NCBI GenBank assembly: GCA_945868215.1
Contig: CAMBLN010000009.1
Coordinates: 1 to 34,756, forward strand
Source: Opitutus sp. GAS368
Lineage (GTDB): Bacteria; Verrucomicrobiota; Verrucomicrobiia; Opitutales; Opitutaceae
Length of the DNA stretch: 34,756 nt
Direction of reading: 5' to 3'
Part shown: positions 26,108 through 34,756 of the stretch, in pieces
How the letters are laid out: every line of letters begins with the position of its first letter
Position numbering within the stretch: position 1 is the first letter of the stretch
The notes under the pieces: model-generated
Seen by the model: the letters and a program-made list of their open reading frames with translations, nothing else
Database searches by the model: none
Told to the model about the DNA's origin: nothing
Made by a program: the position numbers and the translations under genes

Positions 26108-27868
26108 ATGAAAAACCTAGGGTTACTCGTCACCTGCGCCACACTCACCGCTCTCGCGACACCGGGCTCCGCCCAGTCGGCCGACGTCGTTGCGCCCGCC
26201 TCCTCCGGCCAGCTCGATTTGCAGACTTCGCAAAACGCGACGGTCAACCTGATCCGCCTGCTGGTGAAGTCCGGCGTCATCACGCAGGAGGCCGCGGTCG
26301 ATCTCATCCGCCAGGCCGAGCGCGAGGCCCAGGTCGCCCAGGCTCAGGCGCAATCCGTGGTCGCCGCCGCCGAGCAGATCAAGGCGGCGGCCCAGGCCGA
26401 GCTCGCCGCCAGCGAGACCGACATTCGCGTGACCTACGTGCCCGAGCATGTGCGCCAGGAGATCGCCGCCGATGTGCGCAACGAACTCGCCGCCGACGCC
26501 CGCAAACAAAACTGGAGCGCCACCGACGAGGCGTCGTGGACCAAAAACATCCGCCCGTTCGCCGACTTCCGCATTCGTTACAACAGCATCAGTTTTGACG
26601 ACGCCAACGACAACACCGGCTCGTTCCCCGACTTCAACGCGATCAACACCGGCAGCCCCTACGACCTCGCGGATATCACCACGTTTTATCCGACGATCAA
26701 CGCCGACGAAAACCGCGACCGCGTGGGCGTGCGCGCCCGACTCGGCTTCGAGGCCGATCTGCACGAGGGATTTCTCTTCGGCGTCCGCCTCGCCACCGGC
26801 AGTGGATCGAGTCCGGTCAGCACCAACCAGACGGTCGGCTCGCCCGGCAATTTTTCCAAATATTCCCTCTGGCTCGACCAGGCGTTTCTGTCGTGGGAAA
26901 CCACCGGCGATTCCGACCTCCGGTTGCGCGCCGTCGCCGGCCGTTATCCGAATCCTTTTTTCAAGACCGATCTCACCTGGGACGACGACATCAACCTCGA
27001 CGGCATCTCGCTTTCCGCCTCCTACAAAATCAGCGACCGCGTGAAGCTGTTCGCCACGGCCGGCATCTTCCCGATTTTCAATACCGCATTTGATTTCCCG
27101 TCCAACCAGCCGGACAAATTCTCCAGCGATGATCGCTACATGAGCGCGATTCAGGCGGGCTTCGACGCGGACATCACCAAGAGCATCCGGCTCAAGGCCG
27201 CGCTGGCCTACTACCTGTTCACCGACATCGAAGGCGCCCCGTCGGATCCCTACGTGCCGCTCAGCGACGACGACGCCGGCAGCACCGACGGACGCCGCCC
27301 TGGCTTCGCCCAAAAGGGCAACACCTACATGCCCCTGCGCAACATCACGCCCACCGCCGCGAACGGCTTCGGCACGACCAACCAGTGGCAATATTTCGGC
27401 CTCGCCAGCGAGTTCCGCCCCATCGTCGCGACCGCGCAGCTCGACCTGAACCACTTTGAACCTTTCCAGATCACGTTCTTCGGCGAAGCGGTGAAAAACA
27501 CCGCCTACGACGTGAACCGTTTCTCTGCCAATCCCGCCTTCGATCCCATCTTCTTCGGCGGTGGCAACAAAGGCGGCGACACCGGTTATCTGGTCGGCGT
27601 GAGCGTCGGCTCGGCCGCGTTGCAACAACGCTGGGACTGGCGCGCGGGCATCGACTACCGCTACCTCGAATCCGACGCGTTCGTGGACGGCTTCGTTGAC
27701 TCCGACTTCGGCCTCGGCGGCACCAACCAGCAGGGCTTCACCCTCTCGGCCCGCCTTGCACTCAGCGCCCGCGTTTTCCTCGGCGCCCGCTGGCTCAGCG
27801 CCTCCGAGATCGAAGGCGCCCCGCTGCGCAGCGACTACTTTCAATTCGATATCAACAGCAAGTTCTGA
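26108..27868 (+). CDS. Putative porin with periplasmic coiled coil
   Basis: Signal peptide; NLIRLLVKSGVITQEAAVDLIRQAEREAQVAQAQAQ; beta-barrel-like repeats (FLFGVRLATGSGSSPVSTNQT..., WDWRAGIDYRYLESDAF...) ending ...YFQFDINSKF. Confidence 0.85.
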   Translation: MKNLGLLVTCATLTALATPGSAQSADVVAPASSGQLDLQTSQNATVNLIRLLVKSGVITQEAAVDLIRQAEREAQVAQAQAQSVVAAAEQIKAAAQAELAASETDIRVTYVPEHVRQEIAADVRNELAADARKQNWSATDEASWTKNIRPFADFRIRYNSISFDDANDNTGSFPDFNAINTGSPYDLADITTFYPTINADENRDRVGVRARLGFEADLHEGFLFGVRLATGSGSSPVSTNQTVGSPGNFSKYSLWLDQAFLSWETTGDSDLRLRAVAGRYPNPFFKTDLTWDDDINLDGISLSASYKISDRVKLFATAGIFPIFNTAFDFPSNQPDKFSSDDRYMSAIQAGFDADITKSIRLKAALAYYLFTDIEGAPSDPYVPLSDDDAGSTDGRRPGFAQKGNTYMPLRNITPTAANGFGTTNQWQYFGLASEFRPIVATAQLDLNHFEPFQITFFGEAVKNTAYDVNRFSANPAFDPIFFGGGNKGGDTGYLVGVSVGSAALQQRWDWRAGIDYRYLESDAFVDGFVDSDFGLGGTNQQGFTLSARLALSARVFLGARWLSASEIEGAPLRSDYFQFDINSKF

Positions 27869-27870
27869 CC

Positions 27871-28548
27871 ATGAAGCCCACTTCTCTCTTCACCCTCGGC
27901 GCGCTAGCCGCCGTCCTGCTCGCGCCCTGCGCCATGTTCGCGCAGGTCCCCGCCGCCGAGGCCCAGCTGCGCGAGGCGCTCCGCGCCACCACGATCCAGC
28001 TGCGCGCCGCCCAGGGCGAACTCGCCGCCGCCACCGCGGAAAAGGACCAAGCCCTGGCGGATAAGACCGCGCTCGCCAAACAGCTCGATGCGATCACGCG
28101 CCAGTCCGCCGCAGACCGCGCCGCCGCGCAGACCAACCTCTCCAATCTCAACACCCAGCTCTCCGCCAAGGACGCCGAGACCGCTCGTCTCGCCGACAAA
28201 CTCAAACAGTCCCTGGACACCGGCGACAACGCCGCGCTCCTCGCGCAAAAACGCGCCGACGAACTCGCCCGCAACGAACTCGCCCGCGTCGAACTGGAAC
28301 GCTCGGTCGCCTCGCTTCGCGCCCAAAACCGCGAGCTCTTCCGCATCGGCATGGAGGTGCTGGAGCGCTACGAAAACTTCGGCCTCGGCAAGGCGATCGT
28401 CGCGCGCGAACCCTTCACGAAACTCACCCGCGTGAAATTGCAGACCCTCGTGCAAGATTACCGCGACGACCTCGAGGACAACCGCGCCAAGCTCACGCCG
28501 GCATCCGGAACAACCGCGACCGAGCCGGCTCCCGCGCCCGCTTCCTGA
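27871..28548 (+). CDS. Periplasmic coiled-coil protein of unknown function
   Basis: Signal peptide, long heptad helix, conserved-looking C-terminal NRELFRIGMEVLERYENFGLGKAIVAREPFTKLTRVKLQTLVQDYRDDLEDN. Confidence 0.75.
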   Translation: MKPTSLFTLGALAAVLLAPCAMFAQVPAAEAQLREALRATTIQLRAAQGELAAATAEKDQALADKTALAKQLDAITRQSAADRAAAQTNLSNLNTQLSAKDAETARLADKLKQSLDTGDNAALLAQKRADELARNELARVELERSVASLRAQNRELFRIGMEVLERYENFGLGKAIVAREPFTKLTRVKLQTLVQDYRDDLEDNRAKLTPASGTTATEPAPAPAS

Positions 28549-28557
28549 GGGTTCCGC

Positions 28558-29457
28558 ATGTCCCGTCCTTCCGCATCCATCGTCTTTCTTTCACTCAGCC
28601 TGATCATGTCCGCCACCCAAACCGCCCTTGCCGACGACGTCTCGCTGGCCCGCATCGGCTCCAACGCCATCGATGCCGCGACCCTGCGCGAATTGCTGCC
28701 GCCGCTCGACGCCGCGCAACTCCGCGCGGTCGCCGCCGATCCCGCCGCGCAGGCGCAGTTGGTTCGCTCGGTCCTGGTCCAGCGCGTGGTGGTCGAGCTC
28801 GCCCGCCGCGACAAGTGGGAGCAGACGCCCGCCGCCCAGCGGCAGATGGCCGCCGCCCGCGACGCCGCGCTCGCCGAGAGTTATCTGCGCGCCGTCTGCC
28901 AGGTTCCCGAGAGCTATCCGAGCGAGCAGGAGCTCCAGTCGTTTTATCAGGCCAATCAACGCGCCTTCATGGAACCGCCGCGTTATCGTCTCGCGCAACT
29001 CTTCATCGCCGTGAGCGCCGCCGATCCCTCCGCCGCGGCCAACGCGCAGGCCAAGCTCGATCCGGTCATCGCCGCGCTGGCCGAGCCTGGCGCAGACTTC
29101 GCCGATCTCGTCCGCCGGTTCAGCGACGAAAAAGATTCCGCCTCGCGCGGCGGTGAAGTCGGCTGGCTCGCGGAAAGCCAGCTGCGCCCCGAACTGCGCC
29201 CGTTGCTCGCCGAATTAAAAGCCGGCCAGGTCTCGCGCGCGGTGCGCCTCCCCGACGGCTGGCACATCGTCAAATGCCTTGAGCTGCGCCCGGAAAGCCC
29301 CGTGCCGTTTGCCGGCATCCGCGACGCGCTCGCCGACCGCATGCGCGCCGAGCGCACCGCCGCCAACCGCCAGGCCTACCTCGCCCGGCTCCTCCAGGAT
29401 AATCCCATTTCGCTCAACGAACTCGCCCTGCGCGAACTGCTCGTGACCGCTCCCTGA
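28558..29457 (+). CDS. Periplasmic peptidyl-prolyl isomerase (PpiC/SurA-like parvulin)
   Basis: SurA-like N-domain; parvulin core YRLAQLFIAVSAADPSAAANAQAKLDPVIAALAEPGADFADLVRRFSDEKDSASRGGEVGWLAESQLRPELRPLLAELKAGQVSRAVRLPDGWHIVKCLE. Confidence 0.9.
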   Translation: MSRPSASIVFLSLSLIMSATQTALADDVSLARIGSNAIDAATLRELLPPLDAAQLRAVAADPAAQAQLVRSVLVQRVVVELARRDKWEQTPAAQRQMAAARDAALAESYLRAVCQVPESYPSEQELQSFYQANQRAFMEPPRYRLAQLFIAVSAADPSAAANAQAKLDPVIAALAEPGADFADLVRRFSDEKDSASRGGEVGWLAESQLRPELRPLLAELKAGQVSRAVRLPDGWHIVKCLELRPESPVPFAGIRDALADRMRAERTAANRQAYLARLLQDNPISLNELALRELLVTAP

Positions 29458-29463
29458 CCGCCG

Positions 29464-32400
29464 ATGAAACTCCGCCGCAAAAATCTCACCGCCGCCGCCG
29501 CCCTGGTGGCCATCATCGCCCAAAGTTGCTCTTTGTCGGCGGCGGATTTGTTGCGCCGGACGTCTTCCGCCGGCGGTGGAAGCCAGTCCTCCGCCGATGG
29601 CGGCGATTCGGTGGGCGGAGCCTTGCGCGAGCAGACGTTGATCAACAACCGCGAAGCCCTCGCGCGCGCCAACCGCACGCTGCGCGACATCAATCGTATG
29701 CAGGCCGATGCGCGCGCCGCCGCCTTGGCGCGCGCGGCCACGGTGCCCAATGGTCTCGGTGCCGGCGGCCTGCAAGTCGCCCCGGGTGCGACTCCCGGTT
29801 CTTCTCTCTGGAGCGGCGCGAATCTGCCGGTCCAATCCACCGCCGCCGGCCGCACGCAGGTGGGCATCAAGCAGACGTCCTCCCAGGCGTTCCTCACCTG
29901 GCAGAGCTTCAACATCGGCAAAAACACCGACCTCGTTTTTGATCAATCCGCCGGCGGCGCCGACCGCGCCAAATGGATTGCGTTCAATCAAGTCAACGAT
30001 CCGACCGAATCTCCTTCGCGCATTCTCGGCTCCATCCGCGCCGACGGCCAGGTCTACGTGATCAACCGCAACGGCGTCATCTTCGGCGGCTCCAGCCAGG
30101 TCAACGTCCGCGGCCTCACGGTCTCTTCGTTGCCGATCAACTCGAACCTCGTGGCGGGCGGCCTGCTCAACAACCCCGACGCCCAGTTCCTCTTTTCCGG
30201 TCTTGCCATTGCCGCCGGTCCCAACGGCACCCCCGCGTTCACGCCTGAAGCGCCGCCGGTTTCCACCGGTCGCTACGGCGACATCGTGATCGAGGCCGGC
30301 GCGGTTTTGGAAAGCCCGCAGACCAGCGACGGTGGCGGTCGCATCACCCTAGTGGGCCCCAATGTCTCCAACGCCGGCACGATCCGCACACCCAACGGAC
30401 AGACGATCCTTGCCGCCGGCATGCAAGTGGGATTTGCCGCGCACAGCTCCAGCGACGCCACCCTGCGGGGTCTCGACACCTACGTGGGTCGCCTCGCCGC
30501 CGCCGGCACTCCCGCCGATGAGATTTATACGGGCAACGTCTCCAACAGCGGCCTGATTGAAGTCATGCGCGGCGGCACCACGCTGACCGGTCGCAACCTC
30601 ACCGTCAGCGGCGCCATCGACAGCTCCACCTCCGTGGCGCTGAACGGCCGCATCGACCTCCTTGCCAGCTACGGCGCGATCGCCAACACCGCCGCCTCTT
30701 CCTCGGTTGGACAGGCCCCGTTTAATTTCAGCGAAAGCGGACAGGTTGCGCTCGGTGCCGATTCACTCCTTCGGATTCTCCCCGACGCCGACACCAAGAC
30801 CAAGATCACCGCCTCCGTCCTCGCGTTGCGCTCCCAGCTCAACATTCAGGGCCGCACAATTCATCTCGGTGAGGAGTCCACCATCCTCGCTCCCAGTGCC
30901 ACGGTGAACCTCAACGCCGGCGTGTGGCGCGCCTCGAGTCCCGCCCCCTCCACGGCTTTTGTGAACGCGGACGGACAAATTTATCTGGATCGCAACGCCC
31001 TGATCTCCGTCGCCGGTTCCGCCGGAGTGAAGGTGCCCGTGGGCCAAAACATCATCGCCGTGGAACTGCGCGGCAGCGAACTCGCCGACTCTCCGCTCCA
31101 GCGCAACAGCTTCCTGCGCGGCCAGACGATCTACGTCGATATTCGCAACACCGGCACCTTCAACGGCACCGACTGGGTGGGCACTCCGCTCGCCGATGTG
31201 ACCGGCTACCTCGGCTTGATCGAACGCACGGTGGGCGAACTCACCACCGCCGCCGGCCAGGTCAATCTCAGGGCGGGCGGCTCGATCGTCCTGCGCGAAT
31301 CCTCCCTCGTCGATGTATCCGCCGGATGGATCGATTATCAAGGCGGTGAAGTTCGCACCACCCGTCTTTTCCAAAACGGGCGCCTCGTCGATATCGCCGA
31401 CGCGCGGCCCGACGTGAGCTACGACTCGATTTACAAGGGCTCGACCACCGTCACCTCCGCACGCTGGGGCGTAAGCACCGTTAACCAGCATCCGTTCACC
31501 GCTTTCGATACGCGTTTTGAACCGGGTTACACGCAGGGTGCCGCCGGTGGTCAGATCGGGTTGACCGCCGCCGCGATGATTCTGGATGGCGGTTTCCGCG
31601 GTCACACCTCCGCCGGCTCGCGTCAGCGCGAGCGCGACGAACAGCCCGCGGCCTCCTCGCTCTCGTTGGATTTTTCGACCCGCGATCTGACCGTCGCCCC
31701 GACCTATCCGGTTATCTCGCCCAACGCGCCGCGCGTGACATTCACCGAAGTCGCCGACCAGGTGCCCGCCGCTGAATTCAGCGTGGATGCCTCCGGCGCG
31801 CCCGCCGCCTTGCCGGCGGAGCGCGTGGCCGATGTCTTCATCGCGCCCGACATCCTTGCGGCCTCCGGCCTGGGCGGTCTCACCGTCAACAACCGCGAGG
31901 GCGACATCATTGTGCCCGCCGGAGAGATCATCACGGGTCCGCTCGGCGGCTCGCTCACGCTCACCGGCGCCAACGTCGATATGCAGGGCTCCGTCCTCCT
32001 CGCGGGAGGCGCGATCAGGCTCACCGCACATGCCGTTCCGCTGGCCACGCTCAACGGCATCACCACCGGCGACGTGACCTCGAATCCCGTGCCGCCCGCC
32101 GGACGCGGTGCGATCACGGTAGGCTCCGCCTCCCGACTCGTCGCCTCCGGTTCTCTCGTGAACGAAATGTCCGGCGCAAGCACCCAGCCGCCCGCCGCCC
32201 GCCACGCCGGCTCGATCACGCTCAACGCATTCGATGTCACGCTCGCCTCCGGCTCCCTGCTGGATGTGTCCGGCGGTTATCACGTCTCCGCTTCCGGCGA
32301 AATCGCCGGCGGCGACGCGGGTGCCATTTCGGTATCGGGCGGTCGTGATCCCTCGCTTGCTTCGGTGATCGGCGGCGGTCTCGATATCAGCGGGGCCACC

Positions 32401-34756
32401 TTGCTCGGTTATGCCGATGCCGGCGCCCGCGCCGGTTCCCTGGCGATCACCGCGCCGCTTGTGCGCGTCGGCGGACCTTCGGTTGCGGCCGATTCGGGTA
32501 TTCTAAGGCTGGATACGGATTTCTTTGATCGCGGCGGTTTCTCGTCGTTCAACATCGCGGGCATCGGCGCGCCGACCGGCGTGGCCGATGTGTTTGCGCC
32601 CGGCGTGTTGCTCGCTTCCGGCGTCAACCTCAAGCCCCGCGTGGAAACGCTGCGCGCGACCGTCGATGCCGAAGCCGCATCCGGCATTCTCGTCGAGCGA
32701 CTCGTTCAAGCCGAAGGCATCCGTCCGGCCGTCGATCTCACCTTCCGCGGCACCGGCGCGCTCAACGGCTTTGCCGGCGGCAATCCCCCGATCGCACGCG
32801 GCGAGGTGGAGCTGGCGGCGGGCGCCACCGTCGCCACCGAGGCGGGCGGTTCCGTTTCCTTTGCGGCCAACGTGCTCAAGATCCACGGCACGGTCATCGC
32901 GCCCGGCGGTGCCATCACGGTCGCCGGCGGTACGGTTTACCAGACGGTTAATCCCGATTTCACACAGGCGCTGCCCACGGTGCTCATCGGTGAGACCGCC
33001 GTCTTGGATGCCTCGGGCATCACCCAACTCATCCCCGATCCGGACGGTCTGGGCCGCCGTCTCGGCACCGTGTATGCGGGCGGCGAGGTCACAATCTCCG
33101 GCAACATCATCGCCCGGGAAGGCGCGTTGATTGATGTCTCCGGAACCTCCGGCGTGGTCGATTTGGCGTCCAATTTCTCCACGGTCGCACGCCCCGGTTT
33201 GTTGGGTGTGAGTTCCGTGCCCGCGCGCATCACGACTTCCGGCGGCGTGATCGAACTGGCCGGCGCCGATCTGCTGGCCAGCGACGCGACCTTGCGCGCC
33301 CGCGCCGGCGGTGCGGACGCCGGCGGCGGCAAGCTGATGGTTTCGTCCGACCGCTTTTACACCGACAACGAGACCAGCACCACGGCGGACATCAATCTCA
33401 CGGTGGTCCAATCCGGCCCCACCTTTGACGCCGGCTCCGCCGCCATCGGGCGGGCGCTCCAGACGGCCGAAGGCGCTCCGCTCGTCGGCGGTCGTTTTGC
33501 GGCCGATGCGTTTCTTGCCGGTGGGTTCGATGATCTGGTTCTCGGCGGCAACGTCCGTTTTGAAGGCCCGGTTGACATCACCGCGCCCGGCAGCCTGCGC
33601 GTTTCACCCTCCGGTGTGATCCAGGCGACCGATACCGTGCGACTCTCCGGCGGTTATGTCGCGATCGGTCAGGATTTCGCCACACCAGTGGATCCCTCGC
33701 TCACGCCGTTTCTTTACACCCAGACCATTCCCGGAGTGGGCCAGCAGGAATTCAGATTCGCTCCCGTCCACGGGACCGGCACGCTGCGGGTCGATGCCCG
33801 TCAACTTGATGTGGGCACGCTGTCGCTTGACGGCGTGGGACGCGCCACGCTGGCGGCCAACGGCGGTGACATCCGCGGCAACGGCCACCTGAACATCGCC
33901 GGTGACCTCGTTTTGTCGGCCGGCCAGATTTATCCCACCACGGGCGCCGAGTTTAATCTCACTGCGTTCGATTATCTGTCCTCCGGCATCAACACCGCCG
34001 GATCGATTACGGTCAGACAGGCGGGGACGCGTCCCGATCTGCCGGCCTCCGCCGCCGGAACGCTGGGGCTTTACGCCTCGCGCATCGATCAGGGCGGCAC
34101 GCTTCGCGCACCCTTTGGCATCATCCGTCTCGGCAGCGATGCGGCCACTCCGTTCACCAATCGCATCAGCGGAACCGTCGTTCCGTTTACGCAAAGCCTC
34201 ACGCTGGTCGAAGGTGGTTTGACATCCGTGTCTGCTCTCCGTGCCGACGGCACAGCGGCCACTTTGCCCTACGGCATTATTTTGAACGGCACGTCGTGGC
34301 TCGATCCGCGCGGTGTCGATATCACGCTCGGCGGCTTGCCCGAGAAATCCATCCGGATGGCCGCCCAAGACATCGTGACCGAGTCCGGTTCGGTCCTTGA
34401 TGTGCGCGGCGGCGGCGATCTGCTGGCCTACCGGTTTATACCCGGCACGGGCGGTTCGCGCGACCTTCTCGGCCTTGAAGGTTCGTTTGCGGTGATCCCG
34501 GGCGACCAGTCGGCGGTGGCTCCTTACGCGCCGTTTAATCCCACGCCGCTCAATAACTCGCTCGGCGGCGACGCCGGCTATGTAAACAACGGTCTTTCCG
34601 CCGGTGACAGTGTGGTGCTGGCGGCTTCGCCCGGACTTCCTGCCGGCACTTACACGTTGCTGCCGGCGCGTTATGCCCTCCTCCCGGGCGCCTTTTTGGT
34701 CACGCCGGTTTCGGCTCCGCCCGCGGCCACCACGGCGTTGCCCGACGGCTCCAGCC
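29464..34756 (+). CDS. TpsA: giant filamentous-haemagglutinin-family exoprotein (open at window end)
   Basis: ATG at 29464, open to the last base (>1,760 codons; absent from ORF track). TPS domain QVGIKQTSSQAFLTWQSFNIGKNTDLVFDQS...GQVYVINRNGVIFGGSSQVNVRGL; repetitive beta-helix (VDVSAGWIDYQGGEVRTT, VLDVRGGGDLLAYRFIPGTGGSRD, LPAGTYTLLPARYALLPGAFLV). Confidence 0.93.
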   Translation, partial: MKLRRKNLTAAAALVAIIAQSCSLSAADLLRRTSSAGGGSQSSADGGDSVGGALREQTLINNREALARANRTLRDINRMQADARAAALARAATVPNGLGAGGLQVAPGATPGSSLWSGANLPVQSTAAGRTQVGIKQTSSQAFLTWQSFNIGKNTDLVFDQSAGGADRAKWIAFNQVNDPTESPSRILGSIRADGQVYVINRNGVIFGGSSQVNVRGLTVSSLPINSNLVAGGLLNNPDAQFLFSGLAIAAGPNGTPAFTPEAPPVSTGRYGDIVIEAGAVLESPQTSDGGGRITLVGPNVSNAGTIRTPNGQTILAAGMQVGFAAHSSSDATLRGLDTYVGRLAAAGTPADEIYTGNVSNSGLIEVMRGGTTLTGRNLTVSGAIDSSTSVALNGRIDLLASYGAIANTAASSSVGQAPFNFSESGQVALGADSLLRILPDADTKTKITASVLALRSQLNIQGRTIHLGEESTILAPSATVNLNAGVWRASSPAPSTAFVNADGQIYLDRNALISVAGSAGVKVPVGQNIIAVELRGSELADSPLQRNSFLRGQTIYVDIRNTGTFNGTDWVGTPLADVTGYLGLIERTVGELTTAAGQVNLRAGGSIVLRESSLVDVSAGWIDYQGGEVRTTRLFQNGRLVDIADARPDVSYDSIYKGSTTVTSARWGVSTVNQHPFTAFDTRFEPGYTQGAAGGQIGLTAAAMILDGGFRGHTSAGSRQRERDEQPAASSLSLDFSTRDLTVAPTYPVISPNAPRVTFTEVADQVPAAEFSVDASGAPAALPAERVADVFIAPDILAASGLGGLTVNNREGDIIVPAGEIITGPLGGSLTLTGANVDMQGSVLLAGGAIRLTAHAVPLATLNGITTGDVTSNPVPPAGRGAITVGSASRLVASGSLVNEMSGASTQPPAARHAGSITLNAFDVTLASGSLLDVSGGYHVSASGEIAGGDAGAISVSGGRDPSLASVIGGGLDISGATLLGYADAGARAGSLAITAPLVRVGGPSVAADSGILRLDTDFFDRGGFSSFNIAGIGAPTGVADVFAPGVLLASGVNLKPRVETLRATVDAEAASGILVERLVQAEGIRPAVDLTFRGTGALNGFAGGNPPIARGEVELAAGATVATEAGGSVSFAANVLKIHGTVIAPGGAITVAGGTVYQTVNPDFTQALPTVLIGETAVLDASGITQLIPDPDGLGRRLGTVYAGGEVTISGNIIAREGALIDVSGTSGVVDLASNFSTVARPGLLGVSSVPARITTSGGVIELAGADLLASDATLRARAGGADAGGGKLMVSSDRFYTDNETSTTADINLTVVQSGPTFDAGSAAIGRALQTAEGAPLVGGRFAADAFLAGGFDDLVLGGNVRFEGPVDITAPGSLRVSPSGVIQATDTVRLSGGYVAIGQDFATPVDPSLTPFLYTQTIPGVGQQEFRFAPVHGTGTLRVDARQLDVGTLSLDGVGRATLAANGGDIRGNGHLNIAGDLVLSAGQIYPTTGAEFNLTAFDYLSSGINTAGSITVRQAGTRPDLPASAAGTLGLYASRIDQGGTLRAPFGIIRLGSDAATPFTNRISGTVVPFTQSLTLVEGGLTSVSALRADGTAATLPYGIILNGTSWLDPRGVDITLGGLPEKSIRMAAQDIVTESGSVLDVRGGGDLLAYRFIPGTGGSRDLLGLEGSFAVIPGDQSAVAPYAPFNPTPLNNSLGGDAGYVNNGLSAGDSVVLAASPGLPAGTYTLLPARYALLPGAFLVTPVSAPPAATTALPDGSS

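Noticed and set aside
26123-27844. 573-aa - strand ORF
   Set aside because: Antisense of the putative porin; low-complexity Gly/Val/Glu.
30763-32283. 506-aa - strand ORF inside the TpsA region
   Set aside because: Antisense of the continuous TpsA frame, which carries recognisable TPS and beta-helix signatures.

Overview
High-GC bacterial window. The content looks like Verrucomicrobia/Opitutaceae: a PEP-CTERM protein of the 'GDLLVGFRA' type, a MotA/TolQ/ExbB proton channel fused to DUF2341, and a giant filamentous-haemagglutinin-like TpsA. The left half (about 1-18.3 kb) is mostly housekeeping: a truncated TonB-dependent receptor, rhodanese + MauE/DoxX-like, DUF2071, RsuA-type pseudouridine synthase, alpha/beta hydrolase, a three-repeat unknown protein, PhyH, ACT, CDF transporter, GTP-PEPCK, HemN-like, DUF456, pyruvate kinase, MBL-fold hydrolase, PTPS/QueD-like and FolE2. 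The right half (about 18.4-34.76 kb) is one co-oriented surface/secretion locus: PEP-CTERM protein, secreted unknown, strong hairpin terminator, unknown membrane-anchored protein, TpsB (ShlB/FhaC), DUF2341-LamG-ExbB fusion, ExbD, TonB-like protein, putative porin, conserved coiled-coil protein, SurA/PpiC-like PPIase, and a TpsA open to the window end (>1,760 aa). I propose this is a proton-motive-force-linked two-partner secretion/adhesin assembly system, and it is the main candidate for an undescribed system. Non-coding signals: three 22-bp-phased direct repeats upstream of the PEP-CTERM gene; a 177-bp foldback (MITE-like) element with 35-bp imperfect terminal inverted repeats; nonamer-type (CGCAAAG/CACAAAG) intergenic repeats; and an AT-rich palindromic patch inside the DUF2071 gene that resembles an in-frame palindromic insertion. 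All family calls come from reading the translations by eye; no database search was run.
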